Shown one piece after another: positions 1 through 7,404 of a stretch of 16,926 nt of DNA. The notes beneath the pieces were generated by a model that ran no database searches, was not told where the DNA came from, and was given only the letters and a program-made list of their open reading frames with translations. The DNA is from Saprospiraceae bacterium. Its GTDB lineage: Bacteria > Bacteroidota > Bacteroidia > Chitinophagales > Saprospiraceae. The position numbers and the translations under genes were made by a program. Positions within the stretch are counted from its first letter, which is position 1; each line of letters starts with the position of its first letter. The stretch lies in assembly GCA_023300835.1 (NCBI GenBank), contig JALZVB010000003.1, positions 1 through 16,926 on the forward strand, written 5' to 3'.

Positions 1-1103
1 TCAGATATATAATCAAACAAACTTTTACCATCATCGAAATCCTCTGTATTATAGTTATCCGTTTTTACAGCTTCTGCGACTTCTGTAGCTCTGTCTCTGA
101 TGTCCATCATTATTTTACGAGGCGACAATTTCTTACCCGTCTGATTGGCAGGACATTCTGAGGTACAACGACCACATTCTGTACAGGTATATGCATCCAA
201 TATATTTTTCCAACTCAGATCCATGACATCTTTACTTCCAAAATCTGGTAAGTCAGCTGTTTCATCCATGACTTCTCCACCTTCTACTGGTAGGCCCATC
301 ATAGATTTTACTTCATTCATGATTTCAGGCATATTAGACATTTTACCTCTTGATGTGAGCTTGGAGTAAAACACATTCGGGAATGCCAGTAGGATGTGCA
401 AATGCTTAGATATCGGTAGATAAAGTAAAAACCCGAATACGACCATTATATGCAACCACCATCCAGCTCTTTCTAGAAAGTATAGAGCACCTACAGAAAG
501 TCCAGAGAATAATGAACCTACAACAGAACTCAATAATAGTGTTCCCGTGTCAGGAAAATGTGTAGGATCTATATTCTGCAATAGGCCATCTGCACCATTC
601 ATAGTGAAGATTCCAGTGATGAGAACGATCTCTGCCATGAGTATATAGTTGGCATCTAGCGTTGGCCAGCCTTTCATCTCTGGCATCACAAGTCTAGGTA
701 CTTTAAGCATATTTCTTCTATACAGAAAGATAATCGTGGAGATCAATGCCCCTAGAGATAGGAATTCTATTGTATTAATTATAAAAGTATAAAGCCCTCC
801 TAAAGCAGAAGCAAAAAATCGATGTTGCCCAAATATGCCATCTATGATAATCTCTACCAATTCTATCTGTGTAAATAGAAAAGCAACGTATATAAACATA
901 TGCAGGGTAGCTGGGATGATTCTCTTGAACATCTTCTTTTGGCCTAAAGCCACCAAAAAGACATTTTTCCATCGCGCACTGGAATCGCCTTTTATGTCAA
1001 GGTCCTTGCCTAGCTTTATGGATTTATAGACATGTCGATAAGACTTGAAAGCAAGATAACTGACGACCCCTAAGACAATGATAAAGATGAGTTGTTGAAT
1101 CAT
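1..1103 (-). CDS. Membrane-bound haem b/Fe-S oxidoreductase, HdrD/CCG-type (partial, C-terminus outside window)
   Basis: The frame is open from an ATG at 1103 to the window edge, giving 367 residues with no stop. The N-terminal 250 residues contain several hydrophobic segments (about 3-18, 65-90, 100-127, 153-168, 186-208, 214-240) and suitably placed histidines (His68, His94, His218, His234, His236), as in NarI-like haem b domains. A soluble part follows with the 4Fe-4S motif CTECGRCTSECP (Cys307, Cys310, Cys313, Cys317). A second cluster and CCG domains would be expected in the missing part. Known relatives include HdrD-like oxidoreductases and the ETF:methylmenaquinone oxidoreductases that pass electrons from acyl-CoA oxidation to quinone. 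The same-strand acyl-CoA dehydrogenase just upstream (1333-2493) supports that role, but this is inference. The general family is clear; the exact electron donor is not. Confidence 0.85.
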   Translation of the reverse strand, partial: MIQQLIFIIVLGVVSYLAFKSYRHVYKSIKLGKDLDIKGDSSARWKNVFLVALGQKKMFKRIIPATLHMFIYVAFLFTQIELVEIIIDGIFGQHRFFASALGGLYTFIINTIEFLSLGALISTIIFLYRRNMLKVPRLVMPEMKGWPTLDANYILMAEIVLITGIFTMNGADGLLQNIDPTHFPDTGTLLLSSVVGSLFSGLSVGALYFLERAGWWLHIMVVFGFLLYLPISKHLHILLAFPNVFYSKLTSRGKMSNMPEIMNEVKSMMGLPVEGGEVMDETADLPDFGSKDVMDLSWKNILDAYTCTECGRCTSECPANQTGKKLSPRKIMMDIRDRATEVAEAVKTDNYNTEDFDDGKSLFDYIS

Positions 1104-1130
1104 ATATGCAGTTATAGTGGATTATTACAC

Positions 1131-1138
1131 CAAATATA
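1131..1138 (-). promoter_or_regulatory. Candidate -7 element for the Fe-S oxidoreductase gene
   Basis: On the minus strand this reads TATATTTG, an exact match to the Bacteroidota -7 consensus TAnnTTTG, ending 28 bases before the ATG at 1103. No convincing -33 TTTG lies at the usual spacing. The flanking block (CTATATTTGGTGTAAT) recurs almost unchanged at 9203-9218. Confidence 0.35.
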
Positions 1139-1243
1139 GAGAACCAACACGAGTATCAGATAAAAAGCAACGCTTAGGAATGGGTAAATTGTAAGTAAAG
1201 TATTTTGACAAGGGCATTTTGAATCAGAACTAGACAAAAAACA

Positions 1244-1262
1244 CAGTGGTAGCTTAGCTATC
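1244..1262 (-). terminator. Weak candidate terminator after the acyl-CoA dehydrogenase gene
   Basis: The minus strand reads GTGATAGC-TAA-GCTACCAC, an 8-base stem with one internal A-C mismatch, followed by TGTGTTTTTTG. It lies about 70 bases past the stop of the acyl-CoA dehydrogenase gene. The imperfect stem and offset T-tract make this uncertain. The rest of the gap 1104-1332 holds only the -7-like element and a 62-codon open frame with no family resemblance. Confidence 0.35.
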
Positions 1263-1332
1263 ACGAGGCTTTTAACGAACTGCTGGTGCAAATGTGCCAT
1301 TCACAAATCGGGAAGTTGTTTTTTAACCCTTC

Positions 1333-2493
1333 CTAGTCTAATATGCTGCTATACTTATCGCTAAAAACATCTCTACCTATAATGAGTTTCATGATTTCTG
1401 AGGTACCAGCGTAGATACGATTAACCCTTGCATCTGTAAACATACGACAGATCTCATATTCAGCCATATAACCAGCGCCACCATGTAATTGTACACCGAG
1501 GTCTACCATTTTCCACTCAATCTCAGATGCCATAAGTTTGGCTTTAGCACCTTCATTAGGGGTTAATTGGCCTAGGTTATTGAGTTCTACACAGTGATCA
1601 ATATAAACTTGAATGATCTCTATTTCTGCATCCATTTCAGCCATTTTGAACTGCGTATTCTGCATATCTGATAATGACTTGCCGAATAATTTTCGCTCCA
1701 TAGTAAATTGACGTGTAATATTGAATGCTTTCCTGGCATTGGCGGCACATTGACAGGCTACAATCAGTCTTTCTTCCGCTAATCCATCAATGAGGTACAA
1801 GAAACCCTTTCCTGGTTCGCCCAGTATATTTTCTTTGGGGATTCTTACATTATCGAAAAACATCTCAGCAGTGTCTTGTGCCTTGAGTCCCATTTTTTCT
1901 AGGTTCTTACCTCTTTTGTAGCCTTCCATGTTTGCTTCTACGAGACATAATGTCATCTCATGTCGACTCTTACTATTCGCTGGTTTGGCAGCAACCACGA
2001 TACAATCACCATTGATACCATTAGAAATATAGGTCTTGGCGCCATTGAGTATATAATCCTCACCATCTGCTTTCAGTGTAGCTCTTATTCCTGCTAGGTC
2101 ACTTCCTGCATCTGGCTCAGACATAGCTACAGCCAGTATAATATCACCAGAAACGGCACCAGGAAGAAAACGATCTTTCTGCTCCTCTGTTCCCAATTTT
2201 CTAAAATAAGGCCCTACTAATCGACTATGTAAGGTGTTGAACCACTCAAAACATCCTGCTCTTACCGTCTCTTCTATAATAATCTGTTCGTATCTGAAAT
2301 CTAGATCTCCTAGTCCACCATACTTTTCGTCAGGCCATATCATGAGGAAACCTTTTTCTCCTGCTTTTTGGAAGGCTGATCTGTCTACAATACCATCTTT
2401 ACGCCATTGCTCCATATGAGGAGCGATATCTTCAGCAAGGAAGCCTCGGTACGCTTCTCTGAACATGGCTTGGTCTTCGGTAAATTCTCTCAT
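1333..2493 (-). CDS. Acyl-CoA dehydrogenase
   Basis: This 386-residue protein has the usual length and order of the family: an alpha-helical N-domain, a beta-domain with the FAD/substrate motif AMSEPDAGSDLAG (123-135), and a C-terminal helical domain with RKLFGKSL (267-274), QLHGGAGY (335-342) and RIYAGTSEI (359-367). It would form the trans-2,3 double bond in an acyl-CoA and pass electrons to ETF. The glutamate used as base in MCAD/SCAD (YEGTSE) is alanine here (Ala362), as in LCAD and isovaleryl-CoA dehydrogenase. Glu241 in the EERLIVA helix is at the alternative base position used by those enzymes. Length of substrate chain, or a branched substrate, cannot be decided. The start is ATG at 2493, with a -7-like element 32 bases upstream. 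The membrane Fe-S oxidoreductase downstream could receive its electrons through ETF. Confidence 0.93.
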   Translation of the reverse strand: MREFTEDQAMFREAYRGFLAEDIAPHMEQWRKDGIVDRSAFQKAGEKGFLMIWPDEKYGGLGDLDFRYEQIIIEETVRAGCFEWFNTLHSRLVGPYFRKLGTEEQKDRFLPGAVSGDIILAVAMSEPDAGSDLAGIRATLKADGEDYILNGAKTYISNGINGDCIVVAAKPANSKSRHEMTLCLVEANMEGYKRGKNLEKMGLKAQDTAEMFFDNVRIPKENILGEPGKGFLYLIDGLAEERLIVACQCAANARKAFNITRQFTMERKLFGKSLSDMQNTQFKMAEMDAEIEIIQVYIDHCVELNNLGQLTPNEGAKAKLMASEIEWKMVDLGVQLHGGAGYMAEYEICRMFTDARVNRIYAGTSEIMKLIIGRDVFSDKYSSILD

Positions 2494-2524
2494 AATCTAG
2501 ATTCACTATTAACAATATAGAATT

Positions 2525-2532
2525 CAAAGTTA
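2525..2532 (-). promoter_or_regulatory. Candidate -7 element for acyl-CoA dehydrogenase
   Basis: On the minus strand this reads TAACTTTG, matching TAnnTTTG, and would place transcription initiation around 2519 with a leader of some 25 bases. The -33 region is poor. The remainder of the gap 2494-2718 shows no gene and no strong hairpin. Confidence 0.35.
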
Positions 2533-2718
2533 ACTTTTCTAAAACGTAGCTTATTATATGACTACAGAATTTGAATTAGTTAATAGCATTCTAGAACAAC
2601 ATTAAGATTGAACTGCATTATATGCATAAGAAGTATAAAACTTAGAGACTAAGCTTACTGAAAGTAAACACCTACGACGACTACGATATGATCATAAATT
2701 GTCGTCTAGACTATATGA

Positions 2719-3297
2719 TTATATACGGTGCTTCAACTTACTCAACCACTCTTGTGTAATCCCAATAAACTCTGCGATATACTTGGAAGGCACTTGTTGG
2801 ATGATCTGAGGATACGTCTCTAGGATGTAGTTGTAGAATTCCGTTTTGGTAAGTGTTATTTGTTTGATACGGAATTCATTTTCTGCAAGCAACGCTGTGA
2901 TCAGTTGTTTGAGATTGTAGTTATAGATTCTAGAATTTGTGGTTTTTAGGCGTTCTAGATCTTCTCGTTTGAGTTCTAGGATTTTGGAGCTCGTTATGGC
3001 CATCAAGTACCCATCTGAGGGTACTTTGTCAAAATAGCTCTTGATAGCTGACATAATAGGTTGAAAAGTAGACAGGTAGAAATTTACTGTCTTGGGGTTA
3101 TTATTCAAGGCATCTGTATACCTGTATATAAATGCGCCATCTATAACGTAATATATACTCTCTGAGATTGTACCTTTCTCAAGTATGACTTCATTTCTAG
3201 CGACGGTACGATACTTGGCGATATCAATGAAATCAGGTATAAGTTCACTTGACAAACCTGTTCCAATCAAATGATTTTCAATAAATAGCTTTTTCAT
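2719..3297 (-). CDS. Crp/Fnr-like transcriptional regulator, small Bacteroidota type
   Basis: This 192-residue protein has an N-terminal cupin-like cyclic-nucleotide-binding fold (about 20-115, with EKGTISESIYYVIDGAF around 40-56), a dimerisation helix region (about 118-145), and a C-terminal helix-turn-helix ending in SKYIAEFIGITQEWLSKLKH (171-190). This short form, whose recognition helix follows FxGIT, is common in Bacteroidota. The phosphate-binding cassette of true cAMP receptors (FGE...RxA) is not recognisable, so the ligand is unknown and cAMP binding is unlikely. It lies 66 bases downstream of the alpha/beta hydrolase on the same strand and may be co-transcribed with it. The start is ATG. 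Its target genes cannot be inferred. Confidence 0.85.
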   Translation of the reverse strand: MKKLFIENHLIGTGLSSELIPDFIDIAKYRTVARNEVILEKGTISESIYYVIDGAFIYRYTDALNNNPKTVNFYLSTFQPIMSAIKSYFDKVPSDGYLMAITSSKILELKREDLERLKTTNSRIYNYNLKQLITALLAENEFRIKQITLTKTEFYNYILETYPQIIQQVPSKYIAEFIGITQEWLSKLKHRI

Positions 3298-3363
3298 AGA
3301 ATTGCATTATTTGCGAATGTTGAACAGATTTTCATATATAAATCGTAAGATAAAGTTTTATAA

Positions 3364-4188
3364 CTAGATGTTTTTCAATATCCACTCTGATACGATATCT
3401 GGGGCCTCTAATGGGACTAAATGTCCCGTATCTTTAACAGATAAAAACTTATTATGTGGTTGTTCCTTTTGCCATTTCCCCCAAATTTTATCGGAAACAA
3501 CATCAGATTTTTCTCCCCTTATTGCTAATATGGGTAGATCCAACTTAAACAATGTCGATATTGCCGGAAACACTGTCGCATATACTTGAGCTTCCCATAG
3601 CTTAGTAAACCTCAATGTGATCTGATTGTTCCCGTTCTCTTCTGTTGCTTGCTCAACAAATTCCATCAGGACCTCATCTGATATTTTACTGAAGACTCTC
3701 TTAGAACGGTAAGACTCGTACATTTCTTCTTGACTTGTCCATACATCTCGGCGCTTGAGTGCTGTTCTTGAGATAGGAATGATATGCTTGGATAATCGAG
3801 GAGGAAGCAGCTTTAGAGGCCATTTCATAATGTCTGGGAATAAGACGGGATCTATAAGGACGAGTTTGGAAAACAAATCAGGCCTCTTATGTGCAGCAAT
3901 TATCGTAATTATAGCACCTAGAGAATGGCCCCCTCCTATAATGTTACTGAGATTACGTTTCTCTAAGAAATGAATAAGATCATCTGCAAGTTGCGACCAA
4001 TGCTTCAACTTATTGTGCCCTTTTTTATCCCAAAATGGACGTTGTATGATTCCTAAAACTTTAAAATCAGATGTGATTGGGTTTATCAATGCCTTATAAA
4101 CCCCAGGAGGGTAACCATTAGCATGCGCAAAATGGAATACTGGGCCAGCCCCATCAAAATCAAACGCTTCTTTACTATCGGGTTTCAC
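3364..4188 (-). CDS. Alpha/beta hydrolase
   Basis: This 274-residue protein has the alpha/beta-hydrolase fold signature. The N-terminal HFAHANGYPPG (19-29) is the oxyanion-loop strand. The nucleophile elbow is GGHSLGA (86-92, nucleophile Ser89). A likely catalytic Asp229 lies in RGEKSDVV, and the catalytic His256 in DTGHLVPLEAP (253-263). A variable cap segment (about 120-200) separates core strands 6 and 7. There is no signal peptide, so it is cytoplasmic. Substrate is unknown; it could be an esterase, lactonase or C-C hydrolase. The start is GTG at 4188; the next methionine is only at residue 121, past the nucleophile, and the GTG start leaves the family's usual N-terminal DFDGAGPV strand intact. 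A 7+7 palindrome sits 28 bases upstream. Confidence 0.88.
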   Translation of the reverse strand: MKPDSKEAFDFDGAGPVFHFAHANGYPPGVYKALINPITSDFKVLGIIQRPFWDKKGHNKLKHWSQLADDLIHFLEKRNLSNIIGGGHSLGAIITIIAAHKRPDLFSKLVLIDPVLFPDIMKWPLKLLPPRLSKHIIPISRTALKRRDVWTSQEEMYESYRSKRVFSKISDEVLMEFVEQATEENGNNQITLRFTKLWEAQVYATVFPAISTLFKLDLPILAIRGEKSDVVSDKIWGKWQKEQPHNKFLSVKDTGHLVPLEAPDIVSEWILKNI

Positions 4189-4216
4189 AACGGCAAAAAT
4201 AAGTAATCTATTATAA

Positions 4217-4234
4217 AACTAACGATTGTTAGTT
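4217..4234. promoter_or_regulatory. Palindromic operator candidate upstream of the alpha/beta hydrolase
   Basis: AACTAAC-GATT-GTTAGTT is a perfect inverted repeat with 7-base arms and a 4-base centre. It lies 28 bases before the GTG start of the hydrolase, where a repressor would act. Its size and symmetry resemble sites bound by TetR-family dimers, but no such regulator is in the window, so the binding protein is unknown. Confidence 0.4.
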
Positions 4235-4324
4235 AAGCTAAGTTTAGTCATTATCCTATTTGTAGTTGAGTGTGCCTTTTCTGGTTTGTTGAATGGATAA
4301 AAAAGATCAGTTCGTATTAAATAG

Positions 4325-4353
4325 AAAAAGCCCAGGTAAATAAATACCTAGGC
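4325..4353 (-). terminator. Intrinsic terminator of the lipoprotein gene
   Basis: The minus strand folds as GCCTAGGTA-TTTATT-TACCTGGGC, a 9-base-pair stem with one U-G pair, followed directly by TTTTTCTATTT. It lies 34 bases past the stop of the lipoprotein gene at 4387. Confidence 0.85.
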
Positions 4354-4386
4354 CCGATAAAAGTTATATTGACATTTATACCATTC

Positions 4387-4797
4387 TTATTGTACTGTAA
4401 AATCCACTGGCTCTGTAGTGACATTACCATCTTCATCAGTAGCGTTTACGTTAATTGTATAGTCACCTGCAACAGTAGACGTATTTAAGCCTAGGTTTAC
4501 TGATAATATAATATTTGTCTTATCAGGCTGACCTGATATATCAAGATCGCCACCATCTAGTTCAAAACCTGCTGTTGCACTTGTAAAATTTACAGATTCT
4601 ATACCTGTATCATCCGTCGCCGTACCTATGATACTAAGCGTATCTCCAGCAACAAAAACTGGTGTATCAGAAGGTGTCGTAATCGTGATAACTGGACTTT
4701 CACCATCATCTCCACAAGCCATAAAGAAGCAAGAAGATATTAATAAACCAAAAAAGAATAAATTTTTCAAAACTGAATTTTTTAAATTATAAAACAC
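4387..4797 (-). CDS. Small lipoprotein with one Ig-like domain
   Basis: This 136-residue protein has a lipoprotein signal peptide: a hydrophobic stretch, then FFMAC with lipidated Cys28, followed by GDDGE, an acidic stretch like the Bacteroidota signal for surface display of lipoproteins. Residues 35-136 form a single beta-rich module (SPVITITTP at the start, GTATDDTGIESV in the middle, NATDEDGNVTTE near the end), typical of Ig/cadherin-like lipoproteins and resembling DUF4625. No catalytic residues are seen; a structural or adhesive surface role is a guess. The frame starts with GTG at 4797. A TTG at codon 10 (4770) would give a more standard lipoprotein leader (MKNLFFFGLL). A strong terminator follows, so this gene ends its transcription unit. 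Confidence 0.75.
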   Translation of the reverse strand: MFYNLKNSVLKNLFFFGLLISSCFFMACGDDGESPVITITTPSDTPVFVAGDTLSIIGTATDDTGIESVNFTSATAGFELDGGDLDISGQPDKTNIILSVNLGLNTSTVAGDYTINVNATDEDGNVTTEPVDFTVQ

Positions 4798-4876
4798 TTA
4801 AACGACAAAGTCATCATTAAAGTATGTCAAAATATATTTTCATCTTCAAAATCTATTTCCTTAACTTTTACAGAAT

Positions 4877-5782
4877 TTATTCTCTTAATGATATGATCTG
4901 TGATGGACTCAATAGCTGTACCGGATCCTCTTTATTGAGCAATGCGGCATTGATTTTTGACTTTTGAATTGCCGTCAGTTCTAGTTTGCTGTACTCGCTA
5001 TGTTTTAGATAATATTGCGGATCCTTATCTATTCTGAATTTACTAGGATTTTCGACCAGCTTACAGTTTGCTTCTGCGGCATATTCAGTGAGATCTTCTA
5101 TTTTAAGATGCTCTGCTATATATTGGACTTTGACAACTTCGTGCCCATTCATAAATCCTGGGGACGTGTTGATCACTTTATCATGATTTCCTAGATGTGC
5201 CTCTCCACTCCAGAAACAATACATCTGGAAATAAGCCGTTTTTGATTCTTTGGTGTAAGCCAATTCATCTTTTGCCAGATCTAAATATTTAGGTACAGTC
5301 CTACCTGCTAATTGCAAACCTAGCACAAGTTGTAACGCCAATCCTGCCTCAGTATAATTGCCAGAAAGCCTTGTAATCAAATCTTTGCCCCTGTTATCTA
5401 CAATTCTAATAACTGGATTATTCCAGGCAGGTTCTCCATACTTTTCTAAGATCTTTGCATCAGCGCCGCCCTTGTTATTAAATATAGCTAATGGCACATA
5501 TTCCATCTGTATCGCATCGACTAATAACGGATTGCTCAATACATTATTACCGTAGTTTCTACATGTTGCACAACCTGGAATTTCTTGAAATAATATAAGA
5601 ACTGGTTTGCCAGTAATTTCGGATTGCTCCAATGCAGTATCGTAATCTCTCAACCAATTGACTTGACCAAGTTCTTCGTGTTGTTGACCCTCTTGTTGCT
5701 GCCCTATGAGCTGGATACTTGATAACAAGACCGTTATGAGTAAGACTATCCTTATTAATGAATTGAAACAATTATTCTTCAT
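4877..5782 (-). CDS. Exported thioredoxin-fold protein with IPGCATC motif
   Basis: This 301-residue protein has a signal peptide (about 1-27, ending LIGQQ), so it is periplasmic or beyond. A thioredoxin-like domain follows: VNWLRDYDTALEQSEITGKP (41-60) leads into LILFQEIPGCATCRNYG (62-78), with CxxC cysteines Cys71 and Cys74. The cis-proline strand is probably WNNPVIRIV, about residues 121-129. The region after residue 150 is helical and hydrophilic with no recognised domain. It resembles thioredoxin-like proteins with a VPGUxxT motif in which the first redox residue can be selenocysteine; here it is cysteine. A redox role on exported substrates is likely, the partner unknown. It lies 79 bases upstream of the lipoprotein on the same strand, and the two could share a transcript ending at 4325. 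Confidence 0.78.
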   Translation of the reverse strand: MKNNCFNSLIRIVLLITVLLSSIQLIGQQQEGQQHEELGQVNWLRDYDTALEQSEITGKPVLILFQEIPGCATCRNYGNNVLSNPLLVDAIQMEYVPLAIFNNKGGADAKILEKYGEPAWNNPVIRIVDNRGKDLITRLSGNYTEAGLALQLVLGLQLAGRTVPKYLDLAKDELAYTKESKTAYFQMYCFWSGEAHLGNHDKVINTSPGFMNGHEVVKVQYIAEHLKIEDLTEYAAEANCKLVENPSKFRIDKDPQYYLKHSEYSKLELTAIQKSKINAALLNKEDPVQLLSPSQIISLRE

Positions 5783-5925
5783 GTGGGATTCTTTATCTTT
5801 CTAATGTGTTAGAATGATTTTTATTGCTTCGTTATCCATTTTTAAGGAAATAAAAGCCTCCTATAAAATCAGTAACTCTTGTAACTGTCGTATCTGTAAC
5901 ATCTTTCGTATTTTATTCAAGTCTA

Positions 5926-6432
5926 TTACATTATTGCTTTTATAAACTTATCTATTTTTATTTTCACTACATCTGGAATGGTTTCATTTTCAATCCAACA
6001 ATGAACATCAGTAACATAATCCATTCCTAAATACTTAGCAGATTCTAGAAAGGGCATATGAAACCCTTTTTTCAATATTTTATCGGAACCAGAGCTTATT
6101 ACGGCCATTTCCATTCCTTTTAATTTTCTCCCTGTTTCTTCCTCTATTGTTAGACAATCAGATATCCTGTCAAAAAATGTTTTCATAATTCCACTCATAG
6201 TATACCAATACACGGGGGTTGCAAATATGATTAGATCATAATTTTCAACAATCGTAATAATCAAAGGATGAAAATCATCATGCCTATTATTGAATTCGTA
6301 ATCAAATTCTAGGATTTTTTTTTGTTTCAAATCAATAACAGGATAGTTTATTAGTTTGCTAACATATGATGTTACTTTTTGGGTATTCCCATTACTATTG
6401 GAGCTTCCAAGAATGATAATTCCTTTTTTCAT
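5926..6432 (-). CDS. Flavodoxin-like NAD(P)H-dependent oxidoreductase
   Basis: This 168-residue protein matches the flavodoxin/NADPH-dependent FMN reductase fold. The FMN phosphate loop is GSSNSNGNT (9-17) after the first strand. The second FMN-contact loop is ATPVYWYTMSGIMKTFFDR (71-89), the usual TPxYWxxxSxxxKxFxDR signature. No signal peptide is present, so the protein is cytoplasmic. Likely activity is reduction of a quinone, nitro or other electrophilic substrate with FMN, but the substrate cannot be told. It begins 62 bases downstream of the Nudix gene on the same strand and may share its promoter. No hairpin was seen after its stop. Confidence 0.88.
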   Translation of the reverse strand: MKKGIIILGSSNSNGNTQKVTSYVSKLINYPVIDLKQKKILEFDYEFNNRHDDFHPLIITIVENYDLIIFATPVYWYTMSGIMKTFFDRISDCLTIEEETGRKLKGMEMAVISSGSDKILKKGFHMPFLESAKYLGMDYVTDVHCWIENETIPDVVKIKIDKFIKAIM

Positions 6433-6494
6433 TTTGATTGTTGCAGCATTAATTGGATGAGGTGGAGAAAAACTTTGATAATAGAATGCAACAT

Positions 6495-7013
6495 TTAATC
6501 CATCCTTTCAGCAACAAGCTTTAATAAAAAAGTTTCCCTTTCTATAGACATACCCTTTTTCTCGCTGGAGCTCATCGTTTTTTCATTGTGTTCTATAGCT
6601 TTATAAATATCAATCCACATAGCTTTCATACCATTATTCTTTTCGTAAGACTCCATACTTGAATCGCCTAATGCTGAATTAATATCGCAGGTATAGCAAT
6701 ATGAAATCATATGCTGGATGTCATAGTCTGGCTTATACCATGGGCGATACTCTTCGTATATGCCAAAAGGCTTGATGTTTCTTATGTTTTGTGCACCTGT
6801 CTCTTCAGTTAGTTCTCGCATCATCCCATTGATTTTATCTTCTCCTACGTCTAGACCACCACCTGGTAGACTATAGTCTTCATACCTTTCTGTATAGAGT
6901 AATAAGATGTTATTGCCTTGTCTAGCGATACTCCTAGTGGCTAGCCGTGTAAAGACTGAATTGCTTTTTAGTGCTTTAACTTCTGGGTGATAGTGGGTCT
7001 TTAAAACTTGCAT
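6495..7013 (-). CDS. Nudix hydrolase
   Basis: This 172-residue protein carries a complete Nudix box, G-x5-E-x7-REL-x-EE-x-G, running from Gly52 to about 74 (GGLDVGED then MMRELTEETGA). Glu67, Glu70 and Glu71 are the metal-binding residues. The fold starts near residue 18 with the FTRLATRSIARQ strand. It would hydrolyse a nucleoside diphosphate linked to another group, possibly as a housecleaning enzyme; nothing in the sequence fixes the substrate. The start is ATG at 7013. It appears to lead a two-gene unit with the flavodoxin-like protein. Confidence 0.92.
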   Translation of the reverse strand: MQVLKTHYHPEVKALKSNSVFTRLATRSIARQGNNILLLYTERYEDYSLPGGGLDVGEDKINGMMRELTEETGAQNIRNIKPFGIYEEYRPWYKPDYDIQHMISYCYTCDINSALGDSSMESYEKNNGMKAMWIDIYKAIEHNEKTMSSSEKKGMSIERETFLLKLVAERMD

Positions 7014-7404
7014 TTGGTAATCTATATTTTATGTAAAACTAGACTATTAAGCAACAACGTATAATATAGTTGGGAACAGACAAGGGCTATCTAATGATCA
7101 TGTTTTTTAAACGGCTCACACAATTATTCAGCTTTTGTAGTTGCTGATCAATTTCTGTTGACTCAAGTTCATTTTCTTATACTGAAAACAACATAAGCAT
7201 TAAGTTAGTTGCAATGGGAAAAAGAATAATTCAGATGCTAACAAATTGTAGATAAAAACTCAAAAAGCACCTCATGTTCGAGTTGCTTTTATTTTAAAAT
7301 TTAGCTCTAGAGATGACTAAATCTCTTTATTTTAACATGATGATGTTATTTTGCTGGTGCAGAGGATATAGGATTAATTCTAACTATATAAAAGGTGTTT
7401 CTGT
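7014..7404. other. Intergenic region, 391 bases
   Basis: This stretch is AT-rich and contains no intact gene that I can support. It holds a terminator-like hairpin at 7263-7290 and, on the minus strand at 7087-7200, a short frame broken by one stop whose second part looks weakly coding. The rest shows nothing recognisable. Confidence 0.6.
7263..7290 (-). terminator. Terminator-like hairpin, possibly bidirectional
   Basis: AAAAGCACCTC-ATGTTC-GAGTTGCTTTT pairs over 11 positions with one mismatch and is flanked by A-runs and T-runs on both sides, so it could act in either direction. The nearest minus-strand gene ends at 7405, 115 bases before the hairpin. No plus-strand gene ends nearby, so the minus strand is preferred. 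Confidence 0.55.

Noticed and set aside
1112..1300. 62-codon minus-strand frame between the Fe-S oxidoreductase and acyl-CoA dehydrogenase genes.
   Set aside because: It overlaps a -7-like promoter element and a terminator-like hairpin, and its composition shows no domain or signal-peptide logic beyond a hydrophobic stretch near the end.
2676..2706. GACGAC...GTCGTC inverted repeat just after the small Crp/Fnr-like gene.
   Set aside because: The arms are only six bases with a 19-base loop and no T-run follows on the minus strand, so it is too weak for a terminator.
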